DNA from: Wenzhouxiangella sp. XN79A
GTDB lineage: Bacteria > Pseudomonadota > Gammaproteobacteria > Xanthomonadales > Wenzhouxiangellaceae
NCBI RefSeq assembly: GCF_012272825.1
Contig: NZ_JAAWWS010000156.1
Span: 48,133-112,132, forward strand
Length of the DNA: 64,000 nucleotides
Reading direction: 5' to 3'
Shown here: positions 48,288 through 57,403 of the stretch, one piece after another
How positions within the stretch are numbered: position 1 is the first letter of the stretch
Layout of the letters: every line of letters starts with the position of its first letter
Notes under the pieces: model-generated
The model's database searches: none
What the model was told of the DNA's origin: nothing
The model's input: only the letters and a program-made list of their open reading frames with translations
Position numbers and translations under genes: made by a program

Positions 48288-48977
48288 TCACGCCGCCACG
48301 CCGAACAGGCGGCCGACCCCGGCGGTCAGCGCCATGGCAAGCGCGCCCCAGAACATGACCCGGATCGCACCCTTGCCGATCGGCGCGCCGCCCGTGCGCG
48401 CAGCAATGCCGCCGAGCAGCGCCAGGAACCCCAGCGAGGACAGCGCCACCAGGCCGATCAGCAGGTCCAGCGGCGCCGCCCAGGCCACCAGCAGCGGCAG
48501 CGCGGCACCGATCGTGAAGGTGGCGGCGGAAGAAAGCGCGGCCTGCACCGGACGCGCAGCGACCGTGGTCGAAATGCCGATTTCGTCGCGCGCATGGGCC
48601 CCCAGCGCATCGTGCGCCATCAGCTGCTCGGCGACCTGGCGGGCCAGCGCCGACTCGAGGCCGCGCTGCTCGTAGATCTCGGCCAGTTCGCGCGTTTCGG
48701 ACTCGGGGTGCTGCTTCAGCGACCTCGATTCCAGCGCCAGGTCCGCGCGCTCGGTGTCGGACTGCGAGCTGACCGATACGTACTCGCCGGCCGCCATCGA
48801 CATTGCCCCGGCAACCAGTCCGGCCACACCGGCCAGCAGGATGCCCGAGTGCCCGGTGCTCGCCGCGGCCACGCCGATGATGAGGCTTGCGGTGGAGACG
48901 ATGCCGTCGTTGGCGCCGAGCACGGCGGCGCGCAGCCAGCCGATGCGGTGAGAACGGTGGATCTCTTCGTGGGTCAT
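48288..48977 (-). CDS. VIT1/CCC1 family transporter
   Basis: 229-residue membrane protein of the vacuolar iron transporter family, predicted to export Fe2+ or Mn2+. Helix 1 signature RAAVLGANDGIVSTASLIIGVA, then AGAMSMAAGEYVSVSSQSDTERADL, a cytosolic helical loop (EIYEQRGLESALARQVAEQL) and a second membrane pair. Five helices in all. The 276 bases between it and the preceding gene contain no convincing coding sequence. Confidence 0.92.
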   Translation of the reverse strand: MTHEEIHRSHRIGWLRAAVLGANDGIVSTASLIIGVAAASTGHSGILLAGVAGLVAGAMSMAAGEYVSVSSQSDTERADLALESRSLKQHPESETRELAEIYEQRGLESALARQVAEQLMAHDALGAHARDEIGISTTVAARPVQAALSSAATFTIGAALPLLVAWAAPLDLLIGLVALSSLGFLALLGGIAARTGGAPIGKGAIRVMFWGALAMALTAGVGRLFGVAA

Positions 48978-49041
48978 GTCGTGCCCTCCTGTGCGAGTGG
49001 CGGGTCGGTCTTTCCCGGGCCCGTGAGGCCGGCCGACGCCC

Positions 49042-49391
49042 TCATCGGCTGCGTGTCATGGCCGCCTTCGAGCGCGGCTTCTTCGACTTCGGCGGCGGCA
49101 GTTCGGCGGCGGTGTCGATCAGCAGCTGCCGCAGCGTCTCGGTCTCGTCGAGCAGTTCATCGGCCACCGGATACGGCTTGGCACCCGGGTACGGCGGGCG
49201 CATCGGCAGGTCCGGGCCGTGTCGCTCGAGCGCCGGGGCGGCCTTGATGAAGCAGCTGCCCCGGCAGGCCAGCGCGATGAATCCGCCTTCGAAATGGACG
49301 CCGTACTCGCCGAACATCGCCCGGGCGGTCAGGCGCTCGGCCAGCCCGGCGGCATCGAGCAGGTGTCGATGAAACCGGGTCCGGTGGCCAC
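49042..49391 (-). pseudogene. TfoX N-terminal domain gene, frameshifted
   Basis: Reads from a GTG at 49391 (VATGPGFID, preceded by GAGG) and changes frame near 49362-49370. The other frame then gives HLLDAAGLAERLTARAMFGEYGVHFEGGFIALACRG, a TfoX-N domain, and continues to a basic end (PKSKKPRSKAAMTRSR). Insertion of one C in GACACC would restore a single frame of about 116 codons. No start codon is available close enough in the second frame. Either a real null allele or a base-call error. A related gene lies at 57145-57342. Confidence 0.75.
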
Positions 49392-49613
49392 CGGGGCACC
49401 TCGGCGAGCGGTGTCCAAGGACTCGATCATCGCGCACCCGGGCCCCGGCTGCAACGGAGCCGGCCCGTGGAAACAGCGAGCGCGGCATCGCTGGCGGGAG
49501 ACGGTGTGCCTCGCACCTGCACGGCTCGAAAACGGTTGAGACTGTTTCCGGCGGAATACTGCATCCCATCCAGGAAACAACGATCGTTCGTTCAACACGA
49601 AGGGAGATTGACC

Positions 49614-50651
49614 ATGACGTCCGCCACCCTCGCACGCGCTGTCGTGCTTACCGGCCTGCTCGGCCTCCTGCTGGCGCCTTCGGCCACCCCGGCGCAGGCG
49701 ACCGCATTCGCCTACCAGGGCCAGCTGACCGACGCCGACGGCCCGGTGAACGGAACCTGCGATTTCGACTTCTCGCTGTGGTCGGCGTCGAGCGCCGGAA
49801 GCCAGGTCGGGACCGATGCAGCGCCCGGCCTGGCCGTTTCCGGCGGTCTGTTCACGGCCCAGCTCGACTTCGGCGCCGGCGCCTTCGACGGCAGCGAGCG
49901 GTGGCTGGAAGTCGTCGTGGACTGCGGCGACGGGCCGGCCACGCTTCCGCGCCAGCAGCTCACCGCATCGCCGTATTCGCTGACCAGCCTGTCGACCGTC
50001 GGCCTGCAGGGCCGCCCGGTCAGTGGTGCCGCGCCGGGCGCGGGCGAGGTGCTGGCCTGGGACGGAAACCAATGGGCGCCGGCGCCGGACCAGGACAGCG
50101 GCGGCGATATCGAGGCGGTGCTTCCCGGCGTCGGCCTGAGCGGCGGCGGGACCAGCGGCACGGTGGGTCTCGACGTCGAGTTCAACGAAGTCCAGCGGCG
50201 CGTCGATGACGCCTGCCCGGCCGGCTCCAGCATCCGCTCGATCGCTTTCAACGGCGACGTCGCGTGTGAACTCGATTCCGACACCACCTACAGCGGGGCC
50301 GATTTCGCGCTCAGCAACCAGCAGTGCCCGGCCGGTCAGTTCGTGACGGAGATCGATAGCGACGGCAACGCCGTCTGCGGCTCGACCGGCGGGTTGAGCA
50401 TCACGATTCGAACGGATACGGTCACCGCGCAGAACCTGTCGGGCACGCAACAGCTGTTCGCCACGGCGAACTGCCAGGCCGGGGAATTCCTGACGGGGGG
50501 CGGTGCCTCCGCCTCGCCCCGGATGCGGTTGTACCGCTCGTACCCGCTGTCGGCAACCCGCTGGACCGTGTCCGCCCTGAAGCGCTCCGACGATGCCGCA
50601 CCCGGCGAAACGCTGGAGCTGACCGCGTACGCCATGTGCGCATCGCTCTGA
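49614..50651 (+). CDS. Secreted beta-rich protein, tandem copy 1
   Basis: 345 residues with a signal peptide (VVLTGLLGLLLAPSATPAQA, cleavage near 27). The N-terminal domain TAFAYQGQLTDADGPVNGTCDFDFSLW ... GGLFTAQLDFGAGAFDGSERWLEV ... LPRQQLTASPYSL is a motif common at the start of large secreted or fibre proteins. The C-terminal region has cysteine pairs (DACPAGSS, NQQCPAGQF). Function unknown. AAGGGAG lies 11 bases before the ATG. It is paralogous to 51100-52065, including the 77-base leader. Confidence 0.8.
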   Translation: MTSATLARAVVLTGLLGLLLAPSATPAQATAFAYQGQLTDADGPVNGTCDFDFSLWSASSAGSQVGTDAAPGLAVSGGLFTAQLDFGAGAFDGSERWLEVVVDCGDGPATLPRQQLTASPYSLTSLSTVGLQGRPVSGAAPGAGEVLAWDGNQWAPAPDQDSGGDIEAVLPGVGLSGGGTSGTVGLDVEFNEVQRRVDDACPAGSSIRSIAFNGDVACELDSDTTYSGADFALSNQQCPAGQFVTEIDSDGNAVCGSTGGLSITIRTDTVTAQNLSGTQQLFATANCQAGEFLTGGGASASPRMRLYRSYPLSATRWTVSALKRSDDAAPGETLELTAYAMCASL

Positions 50652-50661
50652 CGCCATCGCC

Positions 50662-51024
50662 ATGAGAACGCTTGCTGGAATTCTCATCGCGAGGGGCCTC
50701 GCCTCGGCCGGGTCGGCCGAGGCCGTCGAAGGGACTGCCGCCCGGGCCGTTACGCCGTGCCCTTCCACGCCGAGCGCTACGCTCGGTCGGCCGGACGCCT
50801 CGCAGACCCGATCGGGCGTCGCGGTATCGCTGACCGGCGGCTGCGGATACGCGACCGCAGTGACCGACCTCGACCTCTCGGGCACGCTGGCGATCGAACG
50901 CCCGCCGGACCTGCAAGCCTCGACCCCATTCGCGGAAGACCCGGCCGGCATGCCGACCCGGATGCTGGCGCCCGGGCAGATGGCGTTCGAATGCGTCTCG
51001 GCCACGGGGCTCGAAATCGGCTGA
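50662..51024 (+). pseudogene. Remnant of the DUF11/IPTL-CTERM gene
   Basis: 120-codon open stretch that is a shrunken, degenerate copy of the gene at 52058-53500. Shared features in order: MRTLAGILIA signal-like start, SATLGRPD (TLGQPD in the intact gene), VTDLDLSGTLAI, FAEDPAGMPT (CAEDPAGVPT) and LAPGQM (LAPGET). At least one internal deletion removes about 50 residues, and all sequence after about residue 170 of the intact protein is missing. It is probably not functional, although it is still open. Confidence 0.7.
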
Positions 51025-51099
51025 GACGTTTTCCGCCGAAATGCTGCATCCCTTTTCGAGGAAGCAACGATCGATCGTTCAACACAAGGGAGATTGACC
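51022..51099 (+). repeat. Duplicated leader of the tandem unit
   Basis: The 78 bases before the copy 2 ATG match 49537-49613 before copy 1, with shared TGAGAC, TTTCCG, CTGCATCCC, CAACGATCG and GTTCAACAC blocks and the same AGGGAGATTGACCATG start region. The promoter and leader were therefore duplicated with the gene. The repeat unit is about 1485 bases long (49537 to 51021). Confidence 0.75.
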
Positions 51100-52065
51100 A
51101 TGACGTCCGCCAACCTTGCACGCACTGTCGTGCTTATCGGCCTGCTCGGCCTCCTGCTGACGCCTTCGGCCGCCCCGGCGCAGACGACCGCCTTCACCTA
51201 CCAGGGCCAGCTGACCGACGCCGACGGCCCGGTCAACGCGACCTGCGATTTCGGATTCTCGCTGTGGACCGCGGCCAGTGGCGGGGTCGAGGTCGGGACC
51301 GACGCTGCGTCCGGGCTGGACGTTTCCGGCGGCCTGTTCACGACCGTGCTGGACTTCGGTGCTGCGGTGTTCGACGGTACGCCGCGCTGGCTCGAGGTTG
51401 CCGTCGACTGCGGCGACGGGCTGGCGACCCTGCCGCGCCAGCAGCTGAATCCCGCCCCCTACGCGCTGACCAGCATCTCGACCACCGCGTTGCGGGGCAG
51501 TCCGGTCAGTACGGCGACTCCGGCGACCGGCCAGGTCCTGACCTGGGACGGTGGTGCGTGGGCGCCGAGACCGGAAACGGGCGACATCGCCGGAGTCACC
51601 GCCGGCAACGGCCTGACCGGCGGCGGTACGACCGGAACGGTCGTACTGGACGTCGATCCGGCCAGCGTCCAGAACCGCGTCACGGGCTCCTGCCCCGCCG
51701 GCGAGAGCATTCGTGAAGTCAACGAGGACGGCAGCGTGGTCTGCGAAGCCGATTCGGTCGGCCTCACGGGCTACCAGTGGGTACGCGCCGTCGAGACCGT
51801 CGACCTCAGCGTGAACGAATGCGGTTCCGTTCGCGCCGAGTGTCCGTTCGGCAAGAAACTGATCGGGGCCTGGACCGGTTCCTCGAGCAACACCATCGTT
51901 CCGTCGGCCGGCAGCACCGGGATCCGGTCGGGAACACCACCCCGTCCGCCGTCCTCGTACAGCTCGTTGTTCTGCAACCTGTGCCGGGTCGGCGTCCAGG
52001 TCGGCTGCGGTGCCACACCGACCACGGCCACCATCCGCGTCGAGGCGATCTGTGTCGATGAATAA
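51100..52065 (+). CDS. Secreted beta-rich protein, tandem copy 2
   Basis: 321 residues, paralogue of 49614-50651. Signal peptide VVLIGLLGLLLTPSAAPAQT, then TAFTYQGQLTDADGPVNATCDF and the conserved GGLFTTVLDFGAAVFDGTPRWLEVAVDCGDGLATLPRQQL. The two copies are close through about residue 170, then diverge completely; this one ends in a cysteine-bearing domain (CPFGKKLIGAWTGSSSNTIVPSAG, CNLCRVGVQVGCG). It overlaps the next gene by eight bases. Confidence 0.8.
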   Translation: MTSANLARTVVLIGLLGLLLTPSAAPAQTTAFTYQGQLTDADGPVNATCDFGFSLWTAASGGVEVGTDAASGLDVSGGLFTTVLDFGAAVFDGTPRWLEVAVDCGDGLATLPRQQLNPAPYALTSISTTALRGSPVSTATPATGQVLTWDGGAWAPRPETGDIAGVTAGNGLTGGGTTGTVVLDVDPASVQNRVTGSCPAGESIREVNEDGSVVCEADSVGLTGYQWVRAVETVDLSVNECGSVRAECPFGKKLIGAWTGSSSNTIVPSAGSTGIRSGTPPRPPSSYSSLFCNLCRVGVQVGCGATPTTATIRVEAICVDE

Positions 52066-53500
52066 GCCAACCCCCATCCCGAACCGGGCTCTTCGCATGG
52101 CCCGCACGATGAGCGCCCTGGCGGCTTCGATCCTGCTGATCGAGGCATCGGCCCAGTCCGTCGAGTGGCGCAGCACCGACGCGGCGGCCGCTCGCCTGAC
52201 CGACGGCACCTATACGCTGACGGCCACCCTCGGGCAGCCCGACGGAGGCGCACCGCAATCGGCCGGCGGCCTGACCCTGTCCGGCGGCTTCTGGCCGGTG
52301 GCCACGCTGGCCGACCTCGAACTCGACGCCACGGCGCTGACCGACCCCGTGATCGCCGGCACGCGCGCGGAGTACCTGCTCGAAGTTCTGAACCGCGGGG
52401 CCGCCTGGAGCACCGGCACCCTGTCGATCGCCTTGCCGGCCGACCTCGACTCGCCGGTCACCTCGGGATGCGCCGAAGATCCCGCCGGCGTTCCGACCTG
52501 CACCCTGCCGCTGCTGGCGCCGGGAGAGACCGCGAGCATCACGGTCGAGGCCGACGCCGCCGGCCTGCTGCCTCCGAGTCTGACCACCGACTACTCGATC
52601 GCGGGGACAGCGTTCGAATCGGACCCATCCGACAACGGGCTGCAGCTGGCGACACCGACGGGCGCAGACACGACGCTGACGCTGTCGAACACCGCCGATC
52701 CCGACCCCGCGGTGGCCGGAGGCACCTTGACCTACACGCTGAGCGTTGCCAACGGCGGCCCGTCGGACGATCCGGCGACTGCGCTGACGTCGACGTTCGA
52801 CCCGGCGCTGGCCTGCGGTTGGACCAGCGTCGCGACCGGGGGCGCGGCCGGCAACACCGACGCGACCGCCCCGGCGGTGCTCGACGAAACCCTGCAGCTG
52901 CCGAACGGCGGCGCGGTGACCTACACGATCGAGTGCGCGATCGACCCGGCCCAGCAGGCGGCGTTGACCAGCCGCTTCGATGCCGTCAGCAGCGTCGATG
53001 CGGCCGACCAGGTCACGGCCGAAACCGTGACCGGCATCGACACCGTCGCCGACCTCGCGCTTTCGCTGGAGGTGTCGGATCCGAACCTCCTGGCCGGCGA
53101 GATCGTCGACTACCGCGTGTCGGTGCTCAACCTCGGCGTCTCGACGTCGCAGGCCCCCGAACTCGAATTGACGCTCGGCGATGGGCTGGTGTTCGACATG
53201 GCCGACGCCGGCTGCACGTTCGGAGGAACCGATACGGTGCGTTGCACTCTGGCCGACCTGCCGCCCGGCGACACCGCCGTCCGGACGATTTCGGCGATCA
53301 ACGAGCCGTCGCGCGGGCCCCGCGAGGTCAGCGTATCGGTCGCCTCGACCACGCCGGATCCGGACCTCGAGAACAACTCGACGACGTTCACCGGCTTCTC
53401 GGTGGTGCCGATTCCGGTGGCCTCGCTCCCGGGCAAGCTGCTGCTGATGCTCGGGCTGCTGGCCTTCGGCCTGCTGGCGCTGCGTCGGGCCGGCGGCTGA
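52058..53500 (+). CDS. DUF11-repeat protein with IPTL-CTERM-like tail
   Basis: 480-residue secreted protein. After the signal region the first domain has YTLTATLGQPD ... LTLSGGFWPV, then DUF11-like repeats (LADLELDATALTDPVIAGTRAEYLLEVLNRG, CAEDPAGVPTCTLPLLAPGE, and again DADLTL/VADLALSLEVSDPNLLAGEIVDYRVSVLN). The C-terminus is a sorting signal of IPTL/PEP-CTERM type: PIPVASLPGK, one hydrophobic helix, then LRRAGG. The start overlaps the preceding stop, so the two secreted proteins are probably co-translated. The protein-sorting enzyme was not found in the window. Confidence 0.82.
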   Translation: MNKPTPIPNRALRMARTMSALAASILLIEASAQSVEWRSTDAAAARLTDGTYTLTATLGQPDGGAPQSAGGLTLSGGFWPVATLADLELDATALTDPVIAGTRAEYLLEVLNRGAAWSTGTLSIALPADLDSPVTSGCAEDPAGVPTCTLPLLAPGETASITVEADAAGLLPPSLTTDYSIAGTAFESDPSDNGLQLATPTGADTTLTLSNTADPDPAVAGGTLTYTLSVANGGPSDDPATALTSTFDPALACGWTSVATGGAAGNTDATAPAVLDETLQLPNGGAVTYTIECAIDPAQQAALTSRFDAVSSVDAADQVTAETVTGIDTVADLALSLEVSDPNLLAGEIVDYRVSVLNLGVSTSQAPELELTLGDGLVFDMADAGCTFGGTDTVRCTLADLPPGDTAVRTISAINEPSRGPREVSVSVASTTPDPDLENNSTTFTGFSVVPIPVASLPGKLLLMLGLLAFGLLALRRAGG

Positions 53501-53525
53501 CGGTCCGGGCCGGGGCGGTCGAAGG

Positions 53526-56375
53526 TCAACCGGCGCCGGCGGCGGCCAGCACGGCTTCCGCACGGCGCCGGATCTCGGCGCCCTCGGCGAACTGCTGCTC
53601 CAGCACGGGGGCCGTGACCGATGCCAGCCGGCGGGCTTCTTCGATCCGTCCGAGCGCTGCGAGGGCCTGGGCGCGCAGGACGTCCAGAATGCGGCGCTTG
53701 GGGTGATCCGGCGCGAACGCCGTCGGGAACGAACGCTCGATCCGCTCGATGGTTGCAAGCGCCCGATCGGCCCGACCGGCGTCGAGGTCGATCCGGACCG
53801 CATCCATCCGGGCCCGGCGCAGACCGGTCGCCGCCATCGGCCCCAGGGCTTCGAGCGCGGCCACTGCATCCGCCATGCGGTCCATCGCCACGCCGTGCTC
53901 GCCCCGCGTCGCCGCGATCAGGGCGCGCTGGACCTCGGCGACCTGCCAACGATAGGCATTGTCCGGATGATGCTCGGCCAGCGCGGCCTGCGCGGCATCG
54001 AGCAGGGCCTCGGCTTCGTCCACGCCACCGCGCTTGATCAGCAGCCGGGCCAGGTTGACCCGGGCGCGGATCAGGGCCAGCGCTTCGGGCCCTGCCAGGT
54101 CCTGCCGAAGCCGGATCGATCGGCGGAACAGCGGCTCGGCCCGCGCAAGGTCACCATAGTCCTCGTACAGGCTGGCCAGGTTGTTGACCAGGAACACGTG
54201 CAGCAGCGGATCCCGCGCCGGGTCACGCTCGACGCTGGCCAGGGCGTCCCGGTAGGCACGCTCGGCGTCGCGGTAGCGCCCGGCGTCGTGATGGAGGTTG
54301 GCCACTTCATTGCCCAGCGAGGCCAGCGAGATCGAGTCGTCGCCGTAGACCGCTCGCAGCAGGCCGAGCAGTTCTTCGAAGACGGCGGCAGCTTCGGTCA
54401 AGCGACCGGCGCTCCGGAGCGCCCCGCCGAGGGTCTGCATCGAGCGCAGGCGCGACGGATGGCGGACGCCGAGCTGACGGGTCTTGGCCTCGATCACTTC
54501 TTCGAACACGTCGATCGCTTCGTCGTAGCGACCCTGCTCGGCCAATGCAATGGCCAGGTTGTGGCGAAAGCGGGTTCGCATGATGTCGTTCTGGCGGGTC
54601 TCGGGCAGCGTATCGGCCACCGCCAGCGCGCGCTGCGCCTGGAGCTCGGCCTCGCGATAGCGCTCGGTCTCTTCGAGCACGATGCCGTAGTTGTTGTACG
54701 CGCTCGCCAGCGCCTCGGCCGGCCCGCCCTCGTTCTCGAGGGTCTCGATGGCCGCGAGCAACCGAGCCTCGGCGTCGGCGTGCTCGCCGCGCTCCCGCTG
54801 AAGGTCGGCCAGTTCCAGACGCAGGTCCCAGGTCTCCTCGTCATCGCTTTCGACCCGACGGGCAAGGGCTGATTCATAGAGCGGGACCGCGTCGTCGAAC
54901 AGATCCAGATTGCGATACGCCACGGCCATGCGGTGGAGCAGTCGGGCATGGACGGCCGGCGATAGGTCGGTCTGATTTCCGATTCGATCGACGCCGCGGT
55001 CGAGCAGCTCGCGCGCAGTCAGGGTCTCGCCCTGGTGCGTGGCCGGATCGGCGGCCCCGAACAGGTCGACCAGGTAGTCTGCGATCTGTTCGGTGGTGTC
55101 GACGGCCTCCAGGGCGGTGGTTCGCTCCTCGTCCAGCTTGACGGCCAGCGCGATCAGGCCCGCCAGCAACGCGGCGACGATCAGGCCCGACGTCCCGATC
55201 GATGCGGCCAGCGCCCGATTGCGCCGGGTGAACTTGACCAGCTGCTCGGCCCAGTTCGATCGACGGGCTCGCACCGGATGATCGGAGACCCAGCGCTCCA
55301 GATCATCGACCAATGCCGCAATACTCGGATACCGCTGGTCCGGCGCTTCGGCCATGGCCCGGTCGATCACGGCATCGAGGTCGCCGCGAACCCGGCGGGC
55401 TTCGCGCGGTCGGCGCTGTTCGACGAGCAGCGCCGAGGCCGACGCACGCCGGCCATCGCGCTGCGCCGCCGGGTCGTGCGGTGAGTGGCCGGTCAGCAAG
55501 CGATACAGCAAGGCCCCGAGGCTGTAGATGTCGGTGGCGATGGTGATGGCTCCACCGCGCAGCTGCTCCGGACTGGCGTAGGCGGGCGACAACGCTGCCC
55601 CGCCGTGAATCGTCCGGGCCGGATCTGCCGCCGGTGAAACGGAATGCGATCCGACCGCTCCGCCCGATGAAGGCGTGGTCTCGACGAGTCTTGCGATGCC
55701 GAAATCCAGCAATCGCACGCGACCGGTACGGTCGACCAGCACATTGTCGGGCTTGATGTCGCGGTGGATCACCAGGTTGGCGTGAGCGTACTGGAGCGCT
55801 TCGCCGACCTGTCGAACCAGCTCGACACGTTCGCGCAAGTCGAGCTTCTGTGCTTCGCAGTATCGTGAAATGCTGCAGCCGTCGACATAGTCCATCACGA
55901 GGTAGGGACGGCCGTCGGCCAGCGATCCCCCATCGAGCAGGCGGGCGATGTTGGGGTGATCGAGGTCGGCCAGGATCTGGCGCTCGCGCGAGAATCGCTC
56001 GGCCATTCCGTCGGCCATCGGCGCGTCCAGCACCTTGACGACCGCGGTCTGGCGGTACACCTCGTCGTCGCGCTCGACGAGATACACCGCCCCCATGCCG
56101 CCGCGGCCAAGCAGTCGCCGGATCGCCCAGCAGTCGACCCGCTCGCCGGACGCAAGCGTTCGGGGCAGCAGCGTTTCGGTGAAGCGGCGGAGCCGCCCGC
56201 CGATCGGATCATGCGCCCGATCGGCCGCGACCAGCCGGGTCAGCTCGGCGATCAGATCGGGCCGCTCCTCGGCGACCGTCTCGAGAAACTCCTCCAGAGC
56301 GTCGGCCTCGAGCGTTTCGGTCTGACCGAACAACCGCTCGAGGTCTCTCCAGGCATCGGGACCGAGCGTACTCAT
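53526..56375 (-). CDS. Transmembrane Ser/Thr protein kinase with TPR domain
   Basis: 949 residues. The N-terminal helical region (1-80) is followed by a Hanks-type kinase domain with G-loop GRGGMGAVY (90-98), K114, HRDIKPDN (204-211, catalytic D206) and DFG 224-226. One membrane helix (about 390-412) separates it from a long extracytoplasmic TPR-rich region (about 430-949). The kinase is expected to sense through the TPR region and phosphorylate cytosolic targets. Its ATG overlaps the sigma factor stop by four bases, so the sigma factor is the likely partner. Confidence 0.92.
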   Translation of the reverse strand: MSTLGPDAWRDLERLFGQTETLEADALEEFLETVAEERPDLIAELTRLVAADRAHDPIGGRLRRFTETLLPRTLASGERVDCWAIRRLLGRGGMGAVYLVERDDEVYRQTAVVKVLDAPMADGMAERFSRERQILADLDHPNIARLLDGGSLADGRPYLVMDYVDGCSISRYCEAQKLDLRERVELVRQVGEALQYAHANLVIHRDIKPDNVLVDRTGRVRLLDFGIARLVETTPSSGGAVGSHSVSPAADPARTIHGGAALSPAYASPEQLRGGAITIATDIYSLGALLYRLLTGHSPHDPAAQRDGRRASASALLVEQRRPREARRVRGDLDAVIDRAMAEAPDQRYPSIAALVDDLERWVSDHPVRARRSNWAEQLVKFTRRNRALAASIGTSGLIVAALLAGLIALAVKLDEERTTALEAVDTTEQIADYLVDLFGAADPATHQGETLTARELLDRGVDRIGNQTDLSPAVHARLLHRMAVAYRNLDLFDDAVPLYESALARRVESDDEETWDLRLELADLQRERGEHADAEARLLAAIETLENEGGPAEALASAYNNYGIVLEETERYREAELQAQRALAVADTLPETRQNDIMRTRFRHNLAIALAEQGRYDEAIDVFEEVIEAKTRQLGVRHPSRLRSMQTLGGALRSAGRLTEAAAVFEELLGLLRAVYGDDSISLASLGNEVANLHHDAGRYRDAERAYRDALASVERDPARDPLLHVFLVNNLASLYEDYGDLARAEPLFRRSIRLRQDLAGPEALALIRARVNLARLLIKRGGVDEAEALLDAAQAALAEHHPDNAYRWQVAEVQRALIAATRGEHGVAMDRMADAVAALEALGPMAATGLRRARMDAVRIDLDAGRADRALATIERIERSFPTAFAPDHPKRRILDVLRAQALAALGRIEEARRLASVTAPVLEQQFAEGAEIRRRAEAVLAAAGAG

Positions 56376-56971
56376 GCAGACGCATCCCCGACCCCGAGGC
56401 GCGAGGCGACGAAGGCCCGGGCCATCCGAAGGTCGCGATGAACACTGGCCCGGGATCGTCCGGTCACGCGGACCAGTTCGTCATAGCCGAGCCCGCCGAA
56501 GTAATGCAGTTCGAGCATGTCGAGCTTGGCCGGATCACGCTTTCCCAGCGCCTCCATCGCCGCCTCGAGCGCCAGCAGGTCGACGTTGGGGTCGGAACCT
56601 GCGACCGAGGATTCGTCCAGCGTGACCCGCACGGCCTGGCCGCCGCGCTTCTGGGCCATCCGCTGCTTGGCGTGATTGATCAGGAAGTTGCGCATCATCC
56701 GTGCAGCCAGCGCGAACAAGTGATCCCGGCTCTCGCAAGCCGGCGGTCGATCGAGCAGCTGCATGACGACTTCGTGCACCACGGCCGTCGGCTGCAGCGT
56801 GACCTGGTGGAGTTCGTGCTGCATCTGCCCGCCTGCGATCTCGCGCAACCGCTGATAGACGAGCGTCGAAAGCAGATCGCCGGCGGCGTCGCTGCCGGCC
56901 TTCCAGTCCGCCAGAAGCCGCGTGATCTCCGCGGGTGTACGTTCGCCTGTCGGTTCCACGGAATCGGACAT
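56372..56971 (-). CDS. ECF-family sigma factor paired with a kinase
   Basis: 199 residues. Region 2 is YQRLREIAGGQMQHE ... QPTAVVHEVVMQLLDRP ... SRDHLFALAARMMRNFLINHAKQRMAQKRGG; region 4 is DMLELHYFGGLGYDELVRVTGRSRASVHRDLRMARAFV. This belongs to the Sigma70_ECF group commonly found with Hanks-type kinases. No anti-sigma factor is nearby; the downstream kinase probably controls it by phosphorylation, as known for EcfP/PknT of Vibrio parahaemolyticus. An ATG three codons upstream (56980) is an alternative start. Confidence 0.9.
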   Translation of the reverse strand: MSDSVEPTGERTPAEITRLLADWKAGSDAAGDLLSTLVYQRLREIAGGQMQHELHQVTLQPTAVVHEVVMQLLDRPPACESRDHLFALAARMMRNFLINHAKQRMAQKRGGQAVRVTLDESSVAGSDPNVDLLALEAAMEALGKRDPAKLDMLELHYFGGLGYDELVRVTGRSRASVHRDLRMARAFVASRLGVGDASA

Positions 56972-57144
56972 GATGCACATGCAAAGCGCGACCGGGGCGA
57001 AGCTTCCACTCGATCGTCGACGCGTGAGTCAAGAGTATGCGAACTGTATGAAAACGCCGTCGTCCGCGCAAGGCCGTAGCGGTCGATCGAGGCCGGAAGG
57101 CCGCATTCGTCGACGCCACTTCGTCGCTTCGCTGCATCCGCCGC

Positions 57145-57342
57145 CGCGCCCTTCGACAGGTCCGGGCCATGCTTGGCGAGCGCCGGCGTGGCCTTGATGA
57201 AGAAGCCGTCCTGGCCGGCCAGCGCGGTGAATCCGCCTTCGACACGGACGCCGTGTTCACCGAACATCGGCCGGGCCGTCAGGCGATCGCCCGGCCCGAC
57301 GCTACCGAGCAGCTGTCCGATGAAGCCGGGATCGACGGCCAT
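57145..57342 (-). pseudogene. TfoX N-terminal domain gene, 3'-truncated
   Basis: Starts MAVDPGFIGQLLGSVGPGDRLTARPMFGEHGV and continues RVEGGFTALAGQDGFFIKATPALAKHGPDLSKG, paralogous to 49042-49391. After about residue 65 it no longer resembles TfoX; the reading frame merely runs on into the sigma-factor gene. The remaining part of the 56972-57403 gap must hold the promoter of the sigma/kinase operon, which I could not locate. Confidence 0.65.
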
Positions 57343-57403
57343 GATCCGTGGCCGAACGATCGGTCGATTGCCGCCTTCTCAGCGCCCGATCGCCGGACGC
57401 GAC

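Noticed and set aside
47932-48291. Lower-strand frame of 119 codons between the small membrane protein gene and the VIT1-like gene
   Set aside because: It overlaps the 5' part of the neighbouring gene, is rich in arginine, proline and glycine, and has no recognisable domain or ribosome-binding site.
56695-57144. Continuation of the second TfoX-N frame into the sigma-factor gene
   Set aside because: After about 65 residues the similarity to TfoX stops and the sequence is an out-of-phase reading of the promoter region and sigma gene.
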